Source of the DNA: Bordetella parapertussis
Lineage (GTDB): Bacteria > Pseudomonadota > Gammaproteobacteria > Burkholderiales > Burkholderiaceae_C
Length of the DNA stretch: 31,043 bases
Direction: 5' to 3'
Assembly: GCA_945882755.1 (NCBI GenBank)
Contig: CAMCWS010000013.1
Coordinates: forward strand, 1 to 31,043
Position numbers and translations under genes: made by a program. Shown here one piece after another: positions 8,887 through 21,402 of the stretch. The notes under the pieces were generated by a model. It did not search any database and was not told the DNA's origin. It saw only the letters and a list, made by a program, of their open reading frames with translations. Every line of letters begins with the position of its first letter. Position 1 is the first letter of the stretch.

Positions 8887-10200
8887 TCAGCCACCTGGTG
8901 CCATCTTGAAGTTGGCCTTTTTAAGCAGCGATTCGTACTGCTGACTCATGAGGTAGTTCTGCACTTGGGCCATGAAGTCCATCGTGACCACCACAATGAT
9001 CAGCAACGAAGTGCCGCCAAAGTAGAAAGGCACGTTGTACTTGAGGATGAGAAACTCAGGTAACAAACAAACGAATGTGATGTAAATGGCGCCTGCAAAC
9101 GTCAGACGCAACAAAATTTTGTCAATGAAGCGAGCGGTTTGATCACCAGGGCGAATGCCGGGGATAAAGCCACCACTCTTTTTCAAATTGTCTGCAGTTT
9201 CGCGGCTGTTAAATACCAAAGCCGTGTAGAAAAAACAAAAGAAGATGATGGCCAAGGCATAGAGCATCACGTAGATGGGCTGACCAGGAGACAGCGCTGC
9301 AGAGATGTCTTTGAGCCAGTTCATGCTTTCACCCGCGCTGAACCAACTGACCACGGTCGAGGGCAACAAAATGATGGAAGAGGCAAAGATCGGCGGAATG
9401 ACACCCGCCATGTTGAGCTTCAAAGGCAAGTGCGATGACTGGCCACCGTAAACCTTGTTGCCGACCTGACGACGAGCGTAATTGACCAAAATTTTGCGCT
9501 GACCACGCTCAACAAACACCACAAAGTAGGTAACCAAGCCGACCAAAACCACAATCAGCAAGGCGATGATGATGCTCATGGCGCCGGTGCGAACCAGCTC
9601 CAGCAATCCGCCAATGGCGCTGGGCAATCCAGCTGCAATACCGGAGAAGATGATGATGGAGATGCCATTGCCTAGGCCGCGCTCAGTGATTTGCTCGCCC
9701 AGCCACATCAAAAACATGGTGCCAGCCGTTAAAGACACCATGGCGGTCACACGAAATACGATGCCTGGATCGTTAACCAAACCTACTGAAGACTCTAATG
9801 CCAATGCAATGCCCATGGACTGAAAAATAGCCAAGCCCAAGGTGCCGTAGCGTGTGTATTGGGTGATTTTGCGACGCCCTGCTTCGCCTTCTTTTTTCAG
9901 CGCTTCCATGCTGGGCACCACATACGACATCAGCTGCATGATGATGGAGGCAGAGATGTAAGGCATGATGCCCAAAGCAAAAATACTGAAGCGCGACAAA
10001 GCGCCACCCGAGAACATATTGAAGAGGCTGAGAATGCCGCCTTGCTGACCATTGAACAACTGTGTGAGCTGATCGGGGTTGATACCAGGGACAGGAATAT
10101 GTGTACCTATACGGTAAACAATCAGTGCAAGCAGCAAAAAGATAAGCCGACGACGCAAGTCGCCATACTTATCTGTTTTGGGCAAAGCGCTGGTAGCCAC
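8887..10200 (-). CDS. secY: Preprotein translocase subunit SecY
   Basis: Channel-forming inner-membrane subunit of the SecYEG translocon. 437 residues (E. coli 443) with ten hydrophobic segments. The first TM segment follows [26 protein letters not shown]. The periplasmic plug and pore region, the cytosolic loop with [19 protein letters not shown] and the loop [20 protein letters not shown] are all present. The start is GTG at 10200, 25 nt after rplO. Position between rplO and infA/rpmJ is standard. Confidence 0.98.
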   Translation of the reverse strand: MATSALPKTDKYGDLRRRLIFLLLALIVYRIGTHIPVPGINPDQLTQLFNGQQGGILSLFNMFSGGALSRFSIFALGIMPYISASIIMQLMSYVVPSMEALKKEGEAGRRKITQYTRYGTLGLAIFQSMGIALALESSVGLVNDPGIVFRVTAMVSLTAGTMFLMWLGEQITERGLGNGISIIIFSGIAAGLPSAIGGLLELVRTGAMSIIIALLIVVLVGLVTYFVVFVERGQRKILVNYARRQVGNKVYGGQSSHLPLKLNMAGVIPPIFASSIILLPSTVVSWFSAGESMNWLKDISAALSPGQPIYVMLYALAIIFFCFFYTALVFNSRETADNLKKSGGFIPGIRPGDQTARFIDKILLRLTFAGAIYITFVCLLPEFLILKYNVPFYFGGTSLLIIVVVTMDFMAQVQNYLMSQQYESLLKKANFKMAPGG

Positions 10201-10225
10201 GGTATATATGTTCTTTCTTCAGCGC

Positions 10226-10657
10226 TTAAGCGACAGAGCCGCCAGCGGCTTCGATCGCAGCTTTGGCACCTGCGGTGGCGCCAATACCGTTGAGCTTGAC
10301 AGCACGTGAAATTTCACCGGTCTTGATGACCTTGACCACTTTGGCCATTTGGCTGACCAAGCCAGCTGATTTGAGCGCCAAAACATCGATGTCGCTGATG
10401 TCGAGCAACTGCAAAGAAGTGAGTGTGACTTCTTCGTTGTATTTCAAGGTTTGTGACTTGAAACCACGCTTGGGCAAACGACGCTGCAAAGGCATTTGAC
10501 CGCCCTCAAAGCCCACCTTGTGGTAGCCGCCTGAGCGAGATTTTTGACCCTTGTGGCCACGTCCTGCGGTTTTACCCAGACCAGAACCTATACCGCGACC
10601 TACACGGCGACGGTTTTTGCGTGAACCATCTGCGGGTTTGATTTCATTGAGTTGCAT
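10226..10657 (-). CDS. rplO: 50S ribosomal protein L15
   Basis: Late-assembly large-subunit protein. 143 residues (E. coli 144). N-terminus [22 protein letters not shown], with its glycine-rich basic extension [24 protein letters not shown] that threads into 23S rRNA (only part quoted), is diagnostic. It starts 9 nt after rpmD and ends 25 nt before secY. Confidence 0.97.
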   Translation of the reverse strand: MQLNEIKPADGSRKNRRRVGRGIGSGLGKTAGRGHKGQKSRSGGYHKVGFEGGQMPLQRRLPKRGFKSQTLKYNEEVTLTSLQLLDISDIDVLALKSAGLVSQMAKVVKVIKTGEISRAVKLNGIGATAGAKAAIEAAGGSVA

Positions 10658-10666
10658 GGCGAAACC

Positions 10667-10852
10667 TTAGAGTACTTTGACCAGATAACTGATCTTGTTG
10701 ATCATGCCGCGCACTGCAGGTGTATCTTGCAGTTCGCTGGTGCTGCCGATTTTGCGCAAACCCAAACCACGCACAGTGGCGCGGTGAGATTCTTTGGTGC
10801 CGATGGGGCTGCGCACCAATTGCACTTTGACCGTTGAAGAAGATGTAGACAT
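10667..10852 (-). CDS. rpmD: 50S ribosomal protein L30
   Basis: Small 61-residue large-subunit protein. The core [27 protein letters not shown] segment (visible at about 8-34) and the following [13 protein letters not shown] [17 protein letters not shown] identify it. E. coli L30 has 59 residues. It lies between rpsE and rplO, as expected, with 14 nt to rpsE and 9 nt to rplO. Confidence 0.97.
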   Translation of the reverse strand: MSTSSSTVKVQLVRSPIGTKESHRATVRGLGLRKIGSTSELQDTPAVRGMINKISYLVKVL

Positions 10853-10866
10853 GTCGTTACTCCGGA

Positions 10867-11385
10867 TTAGACGAAGAGGTCTTCGACGCTCTTGCCACGC
10901 TTGGCCGCAACTTCTGCAGCGGTGGTGGATTTGATCAACGCATCAAGTGTTGCGCGAACCATGTTGTAGGGGTTGGATGAACCATGGCTTTTGGCCACGA
11001 TGTCCGTAATGCCCATGACTTCGAACACTGCGCGCATAGGACCGCCAGCAATGATGCCCGTACCCTTGGGCGCAGGTGCCATTTGCACATTGGCTGCACC
11101 GTGGTGGCCAGTGACGTTGTGGTGAATGGTGCCGTTTTTCAAAGACACTTTGTGCATATTGCGACGGGCTTCTTCCATCGCCTTTTGCACAGCAGCAGGC
11201 ACTTCTTTGGATTTACCTTTGCCCATGCCAACGCGGCCATCGCCATCACCAACCACGGTGAGTGCAGCGAAACCCAAAATACGACCACCCTTGACCACTT
11301 TGGTCACACGGTTGACCGCGATCATTTTTTCCTTCAGACCGTCGTCACGACTGTCGTCTTGCATTTTTGCTTGAACTTTTGCCAT
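10867..11385 (-). CDS. rpsE: 30S ribosomal protein S5
   Basis: Small-subunit protein at the mRNA entry site, involved in decoding fidelity. 172 residues (E. coli 167), with a short extra N-terminal extension. The double-stranded-RNA-like domain contains [24 protein letters not shown]. The C-terminal domain contains [19 protein letters not shown] and [14 protein letters not shown]. Located between rplR and rpmD in the standard order. Confidence 0.98.
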   Translation of the reverse strand: MAKVQAKMQDDSRDDGLKEKMIAVNRVTKVVKGGRILGFAALTVVGDGDGRVGMGKGKSKEVPAAVQKAMEEARRNMHKVSLKNGTIHHNVTGHHGAANVQMAPAPKGTGIIAGGPMRAVFEVMGITDIVAKSHGSSNPYNMVRATLDALIKSTTAAEVAAKRGKSVEDLFV

Positions 11386-11403
11386 GTGTGTATCCGTCTT
11401 CGG

Positions 11404-11769
11404 TTAGAACTGCAAGCCGGCAGCACGTGCGGCATCGGCCAATGTTTTGACACGACCGTGGTAGGCGAAACCTGCACGATCGAAAGCGACCTTCTCAACG
11501 CCAGCTGCTTTGGCTTTTTCAGCGATACGCTTGCCCACGACTTCAGCTGCAGCTTGGTTGCCACCTTTGCCGCTTGCGCCCAAGCTCTTGCGAATATCGG
11601 CCTCAGCTGTCGAAGCAGATGCCAGCACCTTGGTGCCATCGCCAGAAATGACGCTGGCATAAATGTGCAAATTGGTGCGGTTGACGGTCAAACGTGCGAC
11701 GCCTTGCGTGGCAATGCGAATACGGGTCTGGCGGGAGCGGCGGATACGCTGCTGTTTTTTGCTTAGCAT
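11404..11769 (-). CDS. rplR: 50S ribosomal protein L18
   Basis: Binds 5S rRNA and joins it to the large subunit together with L5. 121 residues (E. coli 117). The basic N-terminus [19 protein letters not shown], then [15 protein letters not shown] and the C-terminal [20 protein letters not shown] are diagnostic. It starts 11 nt after rplF. Confidence 0.97.
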   Translation of the reverse strand: MLSKKQQRIRRSRQTRIRIATQGVARLTVNRTNLHIYASVISGDGTKVLASASTAEADIRKSLGASGKGGNQAAAEVVGKRIAEKAKAAGVEKVAFDRAGFAYHGRVKTLADAARAAGLQF

Positions 11770-11780
11770 GTGGCAGCTCC

Positions 11781-12314
11781 TTATTTCTTCTTGGTTTCTT
11801 TGATGACGATTTTTTCGTCAGAGTAGCGAATGCCCTTGCCTTTGTAAGGCTCTGGAGGACGCACCGCACGAATTTCAGCAGCGATTTGACCCACACGTTG
11901 GCGGTCAGCGCCTTTGATGATGATCTCGGTAGGCACAGGTGTTTCCACCTTGATACCAGAGGGCATGTCAAAGTTGACAGGATGGGAATAGCCCACAGCC
12001 AAATTGAGTTTGTTGCCTTGGGCCGCCGCTTTGTAGCCGACGCCGACCAAATTGAGTTTTTTCTCAAAGCCTTTGGTGACACCAACGACCATGTTGTTGA
12101 CCAATTGACGCAACGTGCCGCTCATGGCATTGGCTTCGCGGCTTTCGTTGGCTGGTTCAAAACTGAGGTTGTCTGCGCTGCGCACCACTTTCACCAATGC
12201 GTTGTTGGCGATGGAGAGATTGCCACCACTGCCTTTGACATTGATGTGCGCTTCATTGATAGCCACATCCACACCTTGTGGAACGGCGACTGGCATTTTT
12301 CCGACTCGGGACAT
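11781..12314 (-). CDS. rplF: 50S ribosomal protein L6
   Basis: Large-subunit protein near the GTPase-associated centre. 177 residues, the same as E. coli. It has two L6 repeats. Recognised from [15 protein letters not shown], the [23 protein letters not shown] core and the C-terminal [18 protein letters not shown]. It lies between rpsH (13 nt upstream) and rplR. Confidence 0.98.
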   Translation of the reverse strand: MSRVGKMPVAVPQGVDVAINEAHINVKGSGGNLSIANNALVKVVRSADNLSFEPANESREANAMSGTLRQLVNNMVVGVTKGFEKKLNLVGVGYKAAAQGNKLNLAVGYSHPVNFDMPSGIKVETPVPTEIIIKGADRQRVGQIAAEIRAVRPPEPYKGKGIRYSDEKIVIKETKKK

Positions 12315-12327
12315 ATTCGTTTCTCCC

Positions 12328-12723
12328 TTAAGCCACGTAACACAAAACTTCGCCGCCGACGCCGGTGGCGCGGGCTTTGCGATCGGTCATCACACCTTGG
12401 GGGGTGGTGACAATAGCCACGCCCAGTCCGTTCATGACTTGGGGAATAGCGTTGTGGCCCTTGTAAACACGCAAGCCAGGGCGAGAGACGCGCTCAATGC
12501 GCTCAATCACAGGACGACCTGCGTAGTATTTCAAGGCAATTTCCAATTCGTGCTTACCGGCTTCGGTTTTGACATGAAAGCCATCGATATAGCCCTCATC
12601 TTTCAACACCTGGACGATGGCCAGCTTGACTTTGGAAGAAGGAACCGACACGGTCGGCTTGGCTACCATCTGCGCATTACGAATTCGCGTCAGCAGGTCG
12701 GCAATGGGGTCACTCATGCTCAT
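12328..12723 (-). CDS. rpsH: 30S ribosomal protein S8
   Basis: Primary 16S rRNA binder; in E. coli it also represses the spc operon by binding mRNA near the rplE start. 131 residues from the ATG at 12723 (sequence [18 protein letters not shown]). The frame is open further upstream, but AGGAG nine bases before this ATG decides the start. The C-terminal [20 protein letters not shown] and the ending GGEVLCYVA carry the conserved rRNA-contact residues. It lies 20 nt after rpsN. Confidence 0.98.
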   Translation of the reverse strand: MSMSDPIADLLTRIRNAQMVAKPTVSVPSSKVKLAIVQVLKDEGYIDGFHVKTEAGKHELEIALKYYAGRPVIERIERVSRPGLRVYKGHNAIPQVMNGLGVAIVTTPQGVMTDRKARATGVGGEVLCYVA

Positions 12724-12743
12724 ATTGAATATCTCCTGCTGTA

Positions 12744-13049
12744 TTACCAGCTGGCCTTGGTGATGCCAGGAATATTGCCCGCAAAGGCCATTTCGCGAAT
12801 CTTGGCGCGACCCAAACCAAATTGACGGAAGGTGCCACGTGGTCGGCCAGTGATCGCGCAACGGTTGCGTTGACGTGTGGGGTTGGCGTTGCGGGGCAAC
12901 TTTTGCAAACCCAAACGCGCAGCGGCACGCTCTTCTTCACTGTGCTTGGCATCGTTTGCCACGGCCTTCAGTTCAGCGTACTTTTTTGCGTACTTAGCGA
13001 CCAGTTTGTCGCGTTTGAGTTCGCGTTCAATCAAAGCTACTTTAGCCAA
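12744..13049 (-). CDS. rpsN: 30S ribosomal protein S14 (zinc-free long form), TTG start
   Basis: Small-subunit head protein. The mature frame of 101 residues, matching the 101 of E. coli S14, begins at a TTG codon at 13049: (M)[20 protein letters not shown]. No ATG or GTG lies at a sensible position. The GAGGTG that overlaps the rplE stop gives a Shine-Dalgarno sequence at good spacing, so TTG initiation is well supported. The C-terminal [20 protein letters not shown] is the family signature. It has only one cysteine there, so it is the long zinc-independent type. The start lies 8 nt after rplE. Confidence 0.95.
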   Translation of the reverse strand: MAKVALIERELKRDKLVAKYAKKYAELKAVANDAKHSEEERAAARLGLQKLPRNANPTRQRNRCAITGRPRGTFRQFGLGRAKIREMAFAGNIPGITKASW

Positions 13050-13057
13050 AGGGCACC

Positions 13058-13603
13058 TCAGTTCTTGAAGGGGAAACGGAAGGCGGCGAGAAGTGCTTTG
13101 CACTCGTCGTCGGTCTTGGCCGTGGTGGTGATGCTGATGTTCATGCCGCGCAGGGCATCAACCTTGTCGTACTCGATCTCGGGAAAGATGATTTGCTCTT
13201 TCACGCCGATGTTGTAGTTACCGCGACCGTCAAAAGCACGGCCGGAGATACCGCGAAAGTCACGCACACGGGGCAAAGCCACGGTCACGAAACGGTCGAG
13301 GAATTCATACATGCGAACGCCACGCAAAGTGACCATGCAACCAATGGCTTGCTGCTCACGGATTTTGAAACCCGCAATCGCTTTACGCGCCTTGGTCACC
13401 ACAGGCTTTTGGCCAGCGATTTTGGTGAGGTCGCCCACCGCATGGTCCATGACCTTTTTATCGGCAACCGCTTCTGACACACCCATGTTCAGAGTGATTT
13501 TGGTCAGACGCGGCACTTCCATTGGGGATTTGTAGCCGAATTTTTCGGTCAACTCGGGGACCACTTTTTCACGATAGTGTTGTTGGAGTCGTGCCATGTT
13601 CAT
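13058..13603 (-). CDS. rplE: 50S ribosomal protein L5
   Basis: Binds 5S rRNA and forms a bridge to S13 in the small-subunit head. 181 residues from the ATG at 13603, or 179 (as in E. coli) from the second ATG at 13597. The first ATG overlaps the rplX stop as ATGA, which favours translational coupling. Signatures: [32 protein letters not shown], and [24 protein letters not shown] (part). The C-terminus ends [15 protein letters not shown]. Confidence 0.98.
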   Translation of the reverse strand: MNMARLQQHYREKVVPELTEKFGYKSPMEVPRLTKITLNMGVSEAVADKKVMDHAVGDLTKIAGQKPVVTKARKAIAGFKIREQQAIGCMVTLRGVRMYEFLDRFVTVALPRVRDFRGISGRAFDGRGNYNIGVKEQIIFPEIEYDKVDALRGMNISITTTAKTDDECKALLAAFRFPFKN

Positions 13604-13920
13604 GCCGCCTTGATGACTTCACCACTGGACTTGAAGATGCGAACCTTCGAGCCATCGGTATTGACCTTGATGCCCACGCGATCGGCTTTGCCGGTGGTGG
13701 CGTTGTAAATGGCGACATTGGACTGGTGAATAGGCATGCTTTTTTCAATCACGCCGCCAGTGGTGCCCGCCATGGGATTGGGTTTGGTGTGCTTTTTCAC
13801 CACGTTGATACCGTCGATCAAGAGGTGTGAATCATCGGCACGAACCGCGACTTTGCCGCGCTTGCCTTTGTCGCGTCCTGTGATGACGATGACCTCGTCG
13901 CCTTTGCGAATCTTGTTCAT
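13600..13920 (-). CDS. rplX: 50S ribosomal protein L24
   Basis: Early-assembly large-subunit protein at the exit tunnel. 106 residues (E. coli 104). The KOW motif is at the N-terminus ([20 protein letters not shown]). The central [12 protein letters not shown] segment and the C-terminal [21 protein letters not shown] confirm it. It lies 11 nt after rplN and overlaps rplE by four bases (ATGA). Confidence 0.98.
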   Translation of the reverse strand: MNKIRKGDEVIVITGRDKGKRGKVAVRADDSHLLIDGINVVKKHTKPNPMAGTTGGVIEKSMPIHQSNVAIYNATTGKADRVGIKVNTDGSKVRIFKSSGEVIKAA

Positions 13921-13931
13921 GGTCGGAGTCC

Positions 13932-14300
13932 TTAAAGTACTTCAGGCGCCAAAGACACGATCTTCATGAACTTCTCGGTACGCAGTTCACGCGTGACCGG
14001 GCCGAAGATACGGGTGCCGATAGGCTCGAGTTTGGCGTTGAGCAACACTGCTGCATTGCTGTCGAACTTGACCAAGGAGCCGTCGCTGCGACGGATACCC
14101 TTGGCAGTGCGAACCACCACAGCGCTGTAAACCTCGCCTTTTTTGACGCGGCCGCGAGGCGCAGCTTCTTTGATGCTCACTTTGATAACGTCGCCAACAC
14201 TGGCGTAACGACGTTTCGAGCCGCCCAGCACCTTGATGCACAAAACGGATTTTGCGCCGGTGTTGTCGGCCACTTCTAATCTGGATTCAGTCTGGATCAT
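13932..14300 (-). CDS. rplN: 50S ribosomal protein L14
   Basis: Large-subunit protein at the subunit interface. 122 residues from the ATG at 14300 ([19 protein letters not shown]), identical in length to E. coli (123 or 122). A start 12 bases upstream is in frame but does not match the family. Signatures include [23 protein letters not shown] and the ending [10 protein letters not shown]. It is the first gene of this spc-alpha run. Upstream is not rpsQ and the S10 operon but a gap and a divergent glpK. Confidence 0.97.
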   Translation of the reverse strand: MIQTESRLEVADNTGAKSVLCIKVLGGSKRRYASVGDVIKVSIKEAAPRGRVKKGEVYSAVVVRTAKGIRRSDGSLVKFDSNAAVLLNAKLEPIGTRIFGPVTRELRTEKFMKIVSLAPEVL

Positions 14301-14456
14301 TTCATTTCCCAACTTGTACCGGGTATATGGCTGAAAAACTCAACCACTTTGCCCGATCAGTCTTGGGCCCGTCATCTGCGCCTCGAACCATTTCGCGGCG
14401 CTTTTGCTTGGGGCTGTCGTCTGTCTTTGTCTGCTGTTTTAAAAGCAGAGCCGGCT

Positions 14457-14484
14457 ATTATGGCATAGTTTTAAGAGCCCGCAA
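14457..14484 (-). promoter_or_regulatory. Candidate sigma-70 promoter for the spc-alpha ribosomal run
   Basis: On the minus strand TTGCGG (14484-14479), 16 bases, then CATAAT (14462-14457). Transcription would start near 14450, leaving a leader of about 150 nt before rplN. An CTGCT..AGCAG dyad lies at about 14431-14448, around the predicted start. It was found by eye; the fit is moderate. Confidence 0.45.
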
Positions 14485-14515
14485 GCCCCACCTTTTCAAT
14501 TAAATCCGTATGTAG

Positions 14516-16006
14516 ATGTCAAATACCACTTATTTACTAGCTTTGGACCAAGGCACTTCCAGCTCACGCAGCATTGTTTTCAAGGAAGACGGCAGCGTTT
14601 TGGCGTCCGTCCAACAAGAGTTTCGCCAAATCTACCCCCAGCCGGGTTGGGTCGAACACGACCCAGAGGAAATTTGGTCCAGCCAACTTGCCACCGCGCG
14701 GCAAGTCTTGCAACAAGCGGGGTTAGGCGCTGAGCAAATCGCCTCCATGGGCATCACCAACCAACGCGAAACCACGGTGGTGTGGCGGCGCGACACCGGC
14801 CAAGCCATCTACAACGCCATCGTCTGGCAAGACCGCCGCGCCGAACCCGAGTGCTTGCGCTTGCGTGAGGCAGGTTTTGCGCCCCTGGTGCAGCAAAAAA
14901 CCGGCTTACTGATCGACGCCTATTTTTCGGCCACCAAATTGCAGTGGATTTTGGACAACGTGCCCAACGCCCGTGCCATGGCGGAGACCGGGCAACTGGC
15001 GTTTGGCACGGTCGACAGTTGGCTGATGTGGCAATTGAGCGGTGGGCGTATTCACGCCACTGATGTCAGCAATGCGGCTCGCACCATGCTCTTGAATGTG
15101 CACACCAACCGCTGGGACGACGAGCTGCTGGCGCTGTTTCGCATTCCTGCGTCTGTGCTGCCCGAGGTTCACCCTTCAGCCAGCGATTTTGGGTACACCC
15201 AAGCGCAGTGGCTGGGTCATGAACTGCAGATTGGCGGTGTCGCTGGCGACCAGCAAAGCGCTTTGTTTGGCCAAGCTTGCTTTGGCGCGGGTCAGGCCAA
15301 AAACACCTACGGCACCGGCTGCTTCATGTTGATGCACACCGGCAATGAGTTTCAAACCAGCCACAACGGCTTGATCACCACCAGTGCCGCCCAAGCTGAC
15401 AGCACGCCTGCCTTTGCTTTGGAGGGCAGTGTGTTCATTGGCGGTGCGGTAGTGCAATGGTTGCGTGACGGACTGCGGGCCTTTGACAAAAGTGCCGATG
15501 TACAAGCCTTGGCCGAGAGCGTGCCCGATTCGGGCGGCGTGGTGCTGGTGCCCGCCTTCACCGGCTTGGGTGCGCCTTATTGGCAAGCCGATGCGCGGGG
15601 TGCGATGGTGGGTTTGTCGCGTGGCACCACCATGGCGCACATCGCACGGGCGGCGCTGGAGAGCATCGCCTTCCAAAGCACGGCTTTGCTGCAAGCCATG
15701 AACCGTGACGCCAGCCAAGCAGTCACCGAGCTGCGGGTCGATGGCGGCGCTTGTGTCAACGATTTGCTGATGCAGTTCCAAGCCGATTTGCTGGGCATTC
15801 CGGTGCTGCGCCCAGCGGTGGTGGAAACCACGGCCTTGGGTGCGGCCTATTTGGCGGGCTTGAGTTCGGGCATCTACCTCAGCACCGCCGAGTTGTCACG
15901 CCAATGGCGGATCGAGCGTTGCTTTGAGCCGCAGATGTCGCGTGACCAAGCACAGGCTTTGATGGCAGGGTGGGAAAAAGCGGTCAGGCAAACAGTGGCA
16001 AACTGA
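14516..16006 (+). CDS. glpK: Glycerol kinase
   Basis: Phosphorylates glycerol to glycerol-3-phosphate with ATP in the cytosol; entry step of glycerol use. 496 residues (family about 500). The FGGY fold shows the N-terminal phosphate-binding LALDQGTSSSRSIVF, then GITNQRETTVVW, the substrate-binding NAIVWQDRR and GTVDSWLMWQLSGG, and in the second domain TYGTGCFMLM, GLGAPYWQADARGAMVGLSRGT and the ADP-binding DGGACVNDLLMQFQAD. The ATG at 14516 has no clear Shine-Dalgarno sequence. No glpF or glpD lies beside it in the window; proC follows after 4 nt. Confidence 0.97.
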   Translation: MSNTTYLLALDQGTSSSRSIVFKEDGSVLASVQQEFRQIYPQPGWVEHDPEEIWSSQLATARQVLQQAGLGAEQIASMGITNQRETTVVWRRDTGQAIYNAIVWQDRRAEPECLRLREAGFAPLVQQKTGLLIDAYFSATKLQWILDNVPNARAMAETGQLAFGTVDSWLMWQLSGGRIHATDVSNAARTMLLNVHTNRWDDELLALFRIPASVLPEVHPSASDFGYTQAQWLGHELQIGGVAGDQQSALFGQACFGAGQAKNTYGTGCFMLMHTGNEFQTSHNGLITTSAAQADSTPAFALEGSVFIGGAVVQWLRDGLRAFDKSADVQALAESVPDSGGVVLVPAFTGLGAPYWQADARGAMVGLSRGTTMAHIARAALESIAFQSTALLQAMNRDASQAVTELRVDGGACVNDLLMQFQADLLGIPVLRPAVVETTALGAAYLAGLSSGIYLSTAELSRQWRIERCFEPQMSRDQAQALMAGWEKAVRQTVAN

Positions 16007-16010
16007 GGGC

Positions 16011-16841
16011 ATGACCTCGCTTTCTTCTCTTTTGCTGCCCATGGCCTTTATCGGCGGGGGCAATATGGCCAGCGCCTTGATTGGTGGACTGGTCAAAAAC
16101 GGCACACCCGCGTCAGCTATTCATGTGGTGGAGCCGCAGGAGGCCACCCGCCAAGCTTTGCAGGCGCAACACGGTGTGCGTGCCATCGCCGCTCCCGATG
16201 CGTCGTTGAACAACTGCGCTCTGGTGGTCTGGGCGGTCAAGCCGCAAGTGTTCAAAGAAGCGGCCTTGCTCTCCCAAGCGCATGTTGCCAAAGCCTTGCA
16301 CCTGAGCGTAGCCGCTGGCATAGTCAGCGACAGCATCGCTACATGGCTGCACACCGAGCGGGTTGTGCGTGCCATGCCCAACACACCCGCATTGGTAGGT
16401 TTGGGGCAAACCGGTTTGTTTGCCCGCAGCGCCGTCAGCCCTGAAGAAAAACAGGCCATCAGCGGCATGCTGGGCTTGGTGGGTGAATCGCTGTGGGTGC
16501 CGGAAGAAGCCTTGCTTGACGCGGTCACCGCTGTGTCGGGGTCCGGTCCTGCTTATGTGTTTTATTTTCTAGAGGCCATGGTGGATGCCGGTGTGCATAT
16601 GGGCCTCACGCCTGAGCAAGCGCATCAACTGGCAGTTGGTACCCTGGTGGGTGCAGCAGAACTGGCACGAAGCAGCAGCGACACACCCGCAGTCCTGCGC
16701 GAAAAGGTGACGTCTAAAGGCGGCACCACCTACGCCGCTTTGACGGTGATGCAAGACAAAGACATCCGCGCCAGCTTGGTGGAGGCCATGCAAGCCGCTC
16801 GCGACAGAGCACAAAGTCTGGGAAAAGAGTTAGGCGGGTAA
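16011..16841 (+). CDS. proC: Pyrroline-5-carboxylate reductase
   Basis: Last step of proline biosynthesis: reduces 1-pyrroline-5-carboxylate to proline with NAD(P)H. 276 residues. N-terminal Rossmann motif FIGGGNMASALIGGL at about 13-27; VWAVKPQVFKEA; VRAMPNTPALVGLGQTG; and the dimerisation-domain signature TAVSGSGPAYVFYFLEAM, followed by TSKGGTTYAALTVM. The start at 16011 lies 4 nt after glpK with a TGAGGG overlapping the glpK stop, so the two are probably coupled, although their pathways are unrelated. It converges on ubiA with a single base between the stops. Confidence 0.96.
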   Translation: MTSLSSLLLPMAFIGGGNMASALIGGLVKNGTPASAIHVVEPQEATRQALQAQHGVRAIAAPDASLNNCALVVWAVKPQVFKEAALLSQAHVAKALHLSVAAGIVSDSIATWLHTERVVRAMPNTPALVGLGQTGLFARSAVSPEEKQAISGMLGLVGESLWVPEEALLDAVTAVSGSGPAYVFYFLEAMVDAGVHMGLTPEQAHQLAVGTLVGAAELARSSSDTPAVLREKVTSKGGTTYAALTVMQDKDIRASLVEAMQAARDRAQSLGKELGG

Positions 16842-16842
16842 A

Positions 16843-17757
16843 TCAATACAAGCTAAAAGCCACACCGGCAAACACGGTCGCGCCCAACCAATGGTTCATG
16901 CGAAAAGCTTTGAAGCAGCCCTCTCGCTCCCGCTTGTAAATCAAGCCGAAATGCCACATGGCTTGAAAAGCGGCGATCTCCATGGCAAACCACAGCGGCC
17001 AACCCAAGCCAAAGCTTTGCAACAGCACCAAACTGCCCAACAGGTAAACCGCGTAAAACAGCAACACCGCCCACACATCCCATCGGCCTAAGGTGATGGC
17101 CGAGGTTTTCATGCCAATGCGCAAGTCGTCATCGCGGTCGACCATGGCGTATTCGGTGTCATAAGCCAAAACCCAAAACAGGTTGATGGCGAGCAAACCC
17201 CAGGCCACAGGAGGCACCGCTTGCCACACGCCTTGCAGAGTAAGGGGGCCGCCGTTGACCGCGGCAAACGCCATAGGGATGCCAAAGCTGAAGGCCACGC
17301 CCAAGACCGCTTGCGGCATGGCGACAAAACGCTTGGCATAGGGGTAGATGAGGGTGACCGCCAAAGCGACGAAGGACCAAGCCACCGTCACCGCGTTGGT
17401 GGTGAGCACCAAGCCAAAGGCGCACAGGGCCAACACCGCGCCTGCCGTCAGCGCTTGCTTGACCGACAAGGCCCCCGAGGTGACGGGTCGCTGGGCGGTG
17501 CGTTTGACGTGCTTGTCGAAGTCGCGGTCCGCCACATCATTCACGCAACAACCGGCGCTGCGCATCAGAAACGTACCCAAAACAAACACCACCAGCAAAT
17601 GCCACCCTGGAAAACCACCGCTTGCCAACCACAAAGCACTGAGGGTGGGCCACAACAGCAGCAGCCAGCCCGCAGGGCGATTGAAGCGAATCAGGTCAAG
17701 GTAGAGCGCCAGCTTGGTGGGTGGGCGCTGCGGCTCTAGCGGTGTGGCGTCGGTCAT
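16843..17757 (-). CDS. ubiA: 4-hydroxybenzoate octaprenyltransferase
   Basis: Inner-membrane enzyme that attaches the polyprenyl tail to 4-hydroxybenzoate in ubiquinone biosynthesis. 304 residues from the ATG at 17757 ([20 protein letters not shown]). The open frame continues another 37 codons upstream into oxyR, but that extension is not conserved. The first Asp-rich motif is [12 protein letters not shown] and the second is [16 protein letters not shown]; between and after them are about eight hydrophobic segments. It follows oxyR by 17 nt in a recG-oxyR-ubiA run, an order common in betaproteobacteria. Confidence 0.95.
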   Translation of the reverse strand: MTDATPLEPQRPPTKLALYLDLIRFNRPAGWLLLLWPTLSALWLASGGFPGWHLLVVFVLGTFLMRSAGCCVNDVADRDFDKHVKRTAQRPVTSGALSVKQALTAGAVLALCAFGLVLTTNAVTVAWSFVALAVTLIYPYAKRFVAMPQAVLGVAFSFGIPMAFAAVNGGPLTLQGVWQAVPPVAWGLLAINLFWVLAYDTEYAMVDRDDDLRIGMKTSAITLGRWDVWAVLLFYAVYLLGSLVLLQSFGLGWPLWFAMEIAAFQAMWHFGLIYKREREGCFKAFRMNHWLGATVFAGVAFSLY

Positions 17758-17774
17758 GGAAATGGCAAACCGCT

Positions 17775-18737
17775 TCAGGTAAGTCGATGCACGCCAGGCA
17801 ACTCGCTGGCCACGATGGCGTTGCGCAAGGCGGCAATGGCTTCGTAGCGAGTGAAACTGCGCCGCCACGCCAGAACCACGCGGCGAGTGGGCGGTGCATC
17901 GTCGCCTTCGACGATGGGCAAATAGCGCACGTAGGTGTCGAGGTTTTTCTTCTTTTTCGTCGTCGAGATCAAGGCGTCTTTGGGAAGACTCAAACGCGGC
18001 ACCAAGGTCACGCCCATGCCCGCAGCCACCATGTGTTTGATGGTCTCTAAGGACGAGCCTTCGAAGCTTTTGCGAATGCCTTCGGCGTCGCTGGAAAAGC
18101 GTGCGAATTCAGGGCACACCTCCAGCACATGGTCACGAAAACAGTGGCCATTGCCCAAGAGCAGCATGGTCTCGGCTTTCAATTCGGTGGCGCTGATGCT
18201 GTCGCGCTGCGCCAGCGGGTGGTTGCTGGGCAAGGCGGCCAAAAAGGGCTCGTCATAGAGGGGCGCCACCGCCAAACCAGCGTCTGGAAAAGGCTCGGCC
18301 ATGATGGCGCAGTCAATCTCGCCGGTTCGCAGCATCTCCAACAGCTTGACGGTGAAATTTTCTTGCAGCATCAGCGGCATTTGCGGCGTGATGTCGATGC
18401 TGTGTCTGACCAACTCGGGCAGTAAATACGGCGCAATGGTGTAGATCACACCCAAACGCAAGGGGCCAGAGAGCGGGTCTTTGCCCCGTTTGGCGATTTC
18501 TTTGATGCTGGCGGTTTGATCCAACACGTTTTGCGCTTGGCGCACGATCTCTTGGCCCAAGGGGGTGACGGTCACCTCGTTGGCGTTGCGCTCAAACAGC
18601 TTGACCTGCAACTCTTCTTCCAGGTTTTTGATGCCCACCGACAACGTAGGCTGCGACACAAAGCAGGCCTCGGCAGCGCGGCCAAAATGCTTTTCGCGGG
18701 CCACGGCGACGATGTATTTGAGTTCGGTCAGCGTCAT
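17775..18737 (-). CDS. oxyR: LysR-type peroxide sensor OxyR
   Basis: Transcription factor activated by hydrogen peroxide through a disulfide. 320 residues. The N-terminal LysR helix-turn-helix is [22 protein letters not shown] with [16 protein letters not shown]. Redox cysteines are at 199 and 208 (NGHCF and LEVCPE), exactly the E. coli numbering, and [21 protein letters not shown] is the conserved OxyR effector-domain segment. It begins 6 nt after recG and is therefore likely in the same transcript, then is followed by ubiA. A classical divergent oxyR target (ahpC or katG) is not present here. Confidence 0.96.
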   Translation of the reverse strand: MTLTELKYIVAVAREKHFGRAAEACFVSQPTLSVGIKNLEEELQVKLFERNANEVTVTPLGQEIVRQAQNVLDQTASIKEIAKRGKDPLSGPLRLGVIYTIAPYLLPELVRHSIDITPQMPLMLQENFTVKLLEMLRTGEIDCAIMAEPFPDAGLAVAPLYDEPFLAALPSNHPLAQRDSISATELKAETMLLLGNGHCFRDHVLEVCPEFARFSSDAEGIRKSFEGSSLETIKHMVAAGMGVTLVPRLSLPKDALISTTKKKKNLDTYVRYLPIVEGDDAPPTRRVVLAWRRSFTRYEAIAALRNAIVASELPGVHRLT

Positions 18738-18743
18738 GGTGTT

Positions 18744-20856
<2,113 letters not shown>

Positions 20857-20879
<23 letters not shown>

Positions 20880-21402
20880 GCAAGACCATCTCCAACCCCT
20901 TGATGAGCAAGATCACCACCATGGGCGACAGGTCCAAACCAGCCACCACAGGCAAGAAGCGCCGCACGGGACGCAGCATGGGCTCGACCAGGCTTTGCAG
21001 CCAATAGACCGTGGCCTCGTCCACCCGCAGCCAAGACACCACGATGGACACCACCAACAGCCAAAACGCACCCGACAGCACCAAGGCCAGCAGGTCCAGC
21101 ACTGCGCCCAGCAACACCGCCACAGGGTTCAGGCTCCCGCCAAACAGCAATGCAATCAGGCCAGCTTGCAGCAGCATGACCAATAACGCACCCACCAGAC
21201 TGCCCAGATCGACGCGACCCACCTTTGGCAAGATGCGCCGCAGGGGCAACACCAGCCAGTCGGTCAGGCCCACCACCCAGGCACCTGCGCTGTTGCCCAG
21301 GCCCACACGCAGGCCCAGCCACAACATATATGCTCGAAGCAAACACATGCCCGCCAGCAGGCTGGCGATGGTTTGCACCACCATCACAACAATCGAATTC
21401 AT
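20857..21402 (-). CDS. YggT family integral membrane protein
   Basis: Small inner-membrane protein (181 residues from the ATG at 21402; a second ATG lies at 21405). Two YggT repeats are visible, each with two hydrophobic segments and the [10 protein letters not shown] / [30 protein letters not shown] pattern (part quoted) after an SWL or AYMLWLGL stretch. Family members are linked to cell shape, salt or osmotic stress, and chloroplast nucleoid partition, but no activity is established. Its end overlaps the recG start by 23 bases. It is divergent from queA, with a 105-nt gap that should hold both promoters. Confidence 0.9.
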
